A stretch of DNA of 64,000 nt from Catellatospora methionotrophica (GTDB lineage Bacteria; Actinomycetota; Actinomycetes; Mycobacteriales; Micromonosporaceae): contig NZ_JAAOTJ010000020.1 of the NCBI RefSeq assembly GCF_011297335.1, forward strand, positions 1 through 64,000, given 5' to 3'. The position numbers and the translations under genes are program-made. Position 1 is the stretch's first letter. Each line of letters starts with the position of its first letter. Below, piece by piece: positions 62,539 to 64,000 of the stretch. Under the pieces are notes generated by a model. The model worked only from the letters and a program-made list of their open reading frames with translations. It did no database searches and was not told where the DNA came from.

Positions 62539-62802
62539 ATGACCCGCTGGCAGTACGCACGGCTCGAATACCGGTCCGCAGGCACCCTGGGCACCGACCG
62601 CTTCATGGACTGGGACGCGGTCTTCCACGGCCCCGACGGTGTCGAGCGGTGGGGCACCGACGAGCGCTTCGACGACCTGCGCCACCTCAACCGGGCGGGG
62701 GAGGCGGGCTGGCAGGCGTACGACCGGGGTTCGGTGTTCCTGCACACCGAGCCCTACCGCATGCACGCCTGCACCTACTCGTTGCGCCGCCGGCTCGCCT
62801 GA
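62539..62802 (+). CDS. Small conserved hypothetical protein
   Basis: This 87-residue protein begins MTRWQYARLEYRSAG and has a region AGEAGWQAYDRG typical of small uncharacterised actinomycete proteins. No function is known. A CACAAT hexamer at 62527-62532 lies 6 bases before the ATG, consistent with a leaderless transcript. It converges with the methyltransferase gene. Confidence 0.72.
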   Translation: MTRWQYARLEYRSAGTLGTDRFMDWDAVFHGPDGVERWGTDERFDDLRHLNRAGEAGWQAYDRGSVFLHTEPYRMHACTYSLRRRLA

Positions 62803-62819
62803 GCGGTCGCCCCGGCGGC

Positions 62820-63593
62820 TCAGGCCGTGCGGCGGCCCAGGTAGAGCAGCGTCTCCACGGCCAGGGTCACCTTCTCGGGCAGCCGCTGCAGCAGCGCTGT
62901 GAACAGCGCCTCGCGGGTGGCCTCCGGCAGGATGCGGTACGTCGGCTGGGTCGACAGGTACGACACGTAGTCGTCGGCCGACAGCGTGCGCTCCCAGGTG
63001 TAGAGCCGCTCGGTCAGGTCGCCGAACTCGGGCAGCGCGGCCAGGTCGGGTCCGGGCCAGTACGCCGACAGGTCGGTGCCGTCCGAGGGCTCCTCGTCGA
63101 TCATGGCGTGCGGGGCGTAGCCGCTGTGCACCTCGCGGACCAGGGCACGCAGGTCGTCGTCGGCGATACGGTCGAAGTTCCAGAACAGGGCGATCGTGCC
63201 GCCGGGAGCCAGTGCCGCCGCGGCCCGCCGCCAGCGCTGCGAACCGTCCGTCCACTGCCATGCCTGCGCGCAGAACAGCAGGTTGAAGGCGGTGTCGGGC
63301 TCGTACTGCTCCCACAGCGCGACCACGATGCGCACCGCGGAGTGCCCGGCCAGGCGCTCGGACAGCAGGGCGGCCATCTTCGGGTCCGGCTCGATCGCGG
63401 TGATCTGCAGGCCGCGCGCCGCGAAGGCGGTGGTCGCCTTGCCGGTGCCCGCGCCGACCTCCAGCGCCTGCACCCCGATCCCGGTGTACGCGAGCACGTC
63501 GTCGACGAGCCCTTCCGGGTAGCCGGGGCGGATCCGGTCGAACTCCTCGGCTATCTCGCCGAACATGAGGCCCTGGGCGCGCGCGTCACTCAT
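62820..63593 (-). CDS. Class I SAM-dependent methyltransferase
   Basis: The 257-residue protein has a Rossmann-type SAM domain (about 10-150): motif I is ALEVGAGTGKATTAFA, followed by the acidic loop ITAIEPDPKM and the post-motif AQAWQWTDG. The substrate is unknown, probably a small molecule. A TACGCT hexamer at 63601-63606 lies 7 bases before the ATG at 63593, so the mRNA is probably leaderless. The longer frame upstream is not supported. Confidence 0.9.
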   Translation of the reverse strand: MSDARAQGLMFGEIAEEFDRIRPGYPEGLVDDVLAYTGIGVQALEVGAGTGKATTAFAARGLQITAIEPDPKMAALLSERLAGHSAVRIVVALWEQYEPDTAFNLLFCAQAWQWTDGSQRWRRAAAALAPGGTIALFWNFDRIADDDLRALVREVHSGYAPHAMIDEEPSDGTDLSAYWPGPDLAALPEFGDLTERLYTWERTLSADDYVSYLSTQPTYRILPEATREALFTALLQRLPEKVTLAVETLLYLGRRTA

Positions 63594-63660
63594 TCGCGAG
63601 AGCGTAGTGCCATCCGGTCCGGTGCGACAGCCGGGGGAAACGATGTGGACCCGGCGCGGG

Positions 63661-63990
63661 CTAGGGCCAGTCGTCCCCGGCGTCCAGGCGGCGCTGCAGC
63701 AGCGTCTCCAGCGGCATCGACTCGCCGTCGCGAGCACCCCGGCCGACGATCAGCGGCGGGTCCGCGGGCGGCACCTGGGCCCCGAACAGGCGGGCCCGCA
63801 GCGACGAGGACACCCCGAGCACGTAGTAGCGGCCGTCCTCGGTGATCGCCAGGGTGCGGTTGCGGTGCACGTACCAGCCGCGCAGCCCGGTCCGGAAGCG
63901 GCCGCCGCCGTCGTAGGCGAACGCCGTCAGCGCCGTGGTGCGCAGCCCGCGCGCGGCGGCCTCGCGGGCGAACCGGGTCACCAGTTCCAT
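63661..63990 (-). CDS. Hypothetical protein (possibly truncated by the window)
   Basis: The 109-residue frame ends at 63661. The first in-frame ATG is at 63990, but the frame stays open to the window edge, so the true start may lie beyond it. It contains no motif that I recognise apart from a beta-rich GWYVHRNRTLAITEDGRYYVLG region. Confidence 0.6.
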   Translation of the reverse strand: MELVTRFAREAAARGLRTTALTAFAYDGGGRFRTGLRGWYVHRNRTLAITEDGRYYVLGVSSSLRARLFGAQVPPADPPLIVGRGARDGESMPLETLLQRRLDAGDDWP

Positions 63991-64000
63991 CGCCCGCGCC

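Overview
The window is very GC-rich DNA from an actinomycete, most likely a member of the Micromonosporaceae or a close relative. The organism call is an inference. It rests on codon use (G/C at nearly every third position), frequent GTG and TTG starts, many genes with a -10 hexamer directly before the start codon, and the conserved actinobacterial order sigA - inositol monophosphatase - DUF4193 - DUF3093 - dut - DUF3710 - OB-fold - DUF3159 - TrkA pair - APC permease - TrmA-type methyltransferase - dxs. I saw no tRNA, rRNA, CRISPR array, insertion sequence or prophage.

Layout. 1-16.1 kb: conserved core block with the principal sigma factor, dUTPase, K+ control proteins, a permease, an RNA methyltransferase and dxs. 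16.2-23.9 kb: accessory block with three tandem membrane-anchored beta-propeller paralogues, a C39-like peptidase, a two-component system and a VOC protein. 24-31.2 kb: fadB-fadA beta-oxidation pair, RNase D, and a membrane-anchored trypsin-like protease followed by a coiled-coil membrane protein of the same architecture. 31.3-35.3 kb: DUF3000 and the heme genes hemE - hemG(cgoX) - hemQ(chdC), which indicate the coproporphyrin-dependent route. 35.4-46.9 kb: an alpha-glucan utilisation locus bounded by two LacI regulators with almost identical DNA-binding domains. It holds an ABC sugar importer without an ATPase, a cytoplasmic GH13 glucosidase and a secreted 1153-residue GH87 alpha-1,3-glucanase.

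47.1-51.3 kb: an acetyltransferase and a TetR-controlled unit made of a degenerate ABC ATPase, a YhgE/Pip membrane protein, the TetR and a small membrane protein. 51.4-55.6 kb: VOC protein, alpha/beta hydrolase, DAHP synthase preceded by an apparent aromatic-amino-acid attenuator, GntR regulator and MBL hydrolase. 55.6-56.8 kb: a tightly overlapping three-gene unit (unknown protein, nucleotidyltransferase-fold protein, small HTH protein) that looks like a toxin-antitoxin or defence module. 57-64 kb: lipoprotein, ECF42-type sigma factor with its DGPF/YciI partner, reductase-like protein, cold-shock protein, DEAD-box helicase, methyltransferase and small unknowns.

Gaps between genes repeatedly hold long near-perfect hairpins that fall into sequence families. 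Family A has two copies, B three and C two. All sit just after gene ends, so they are probably dispersed terminator-like elements.
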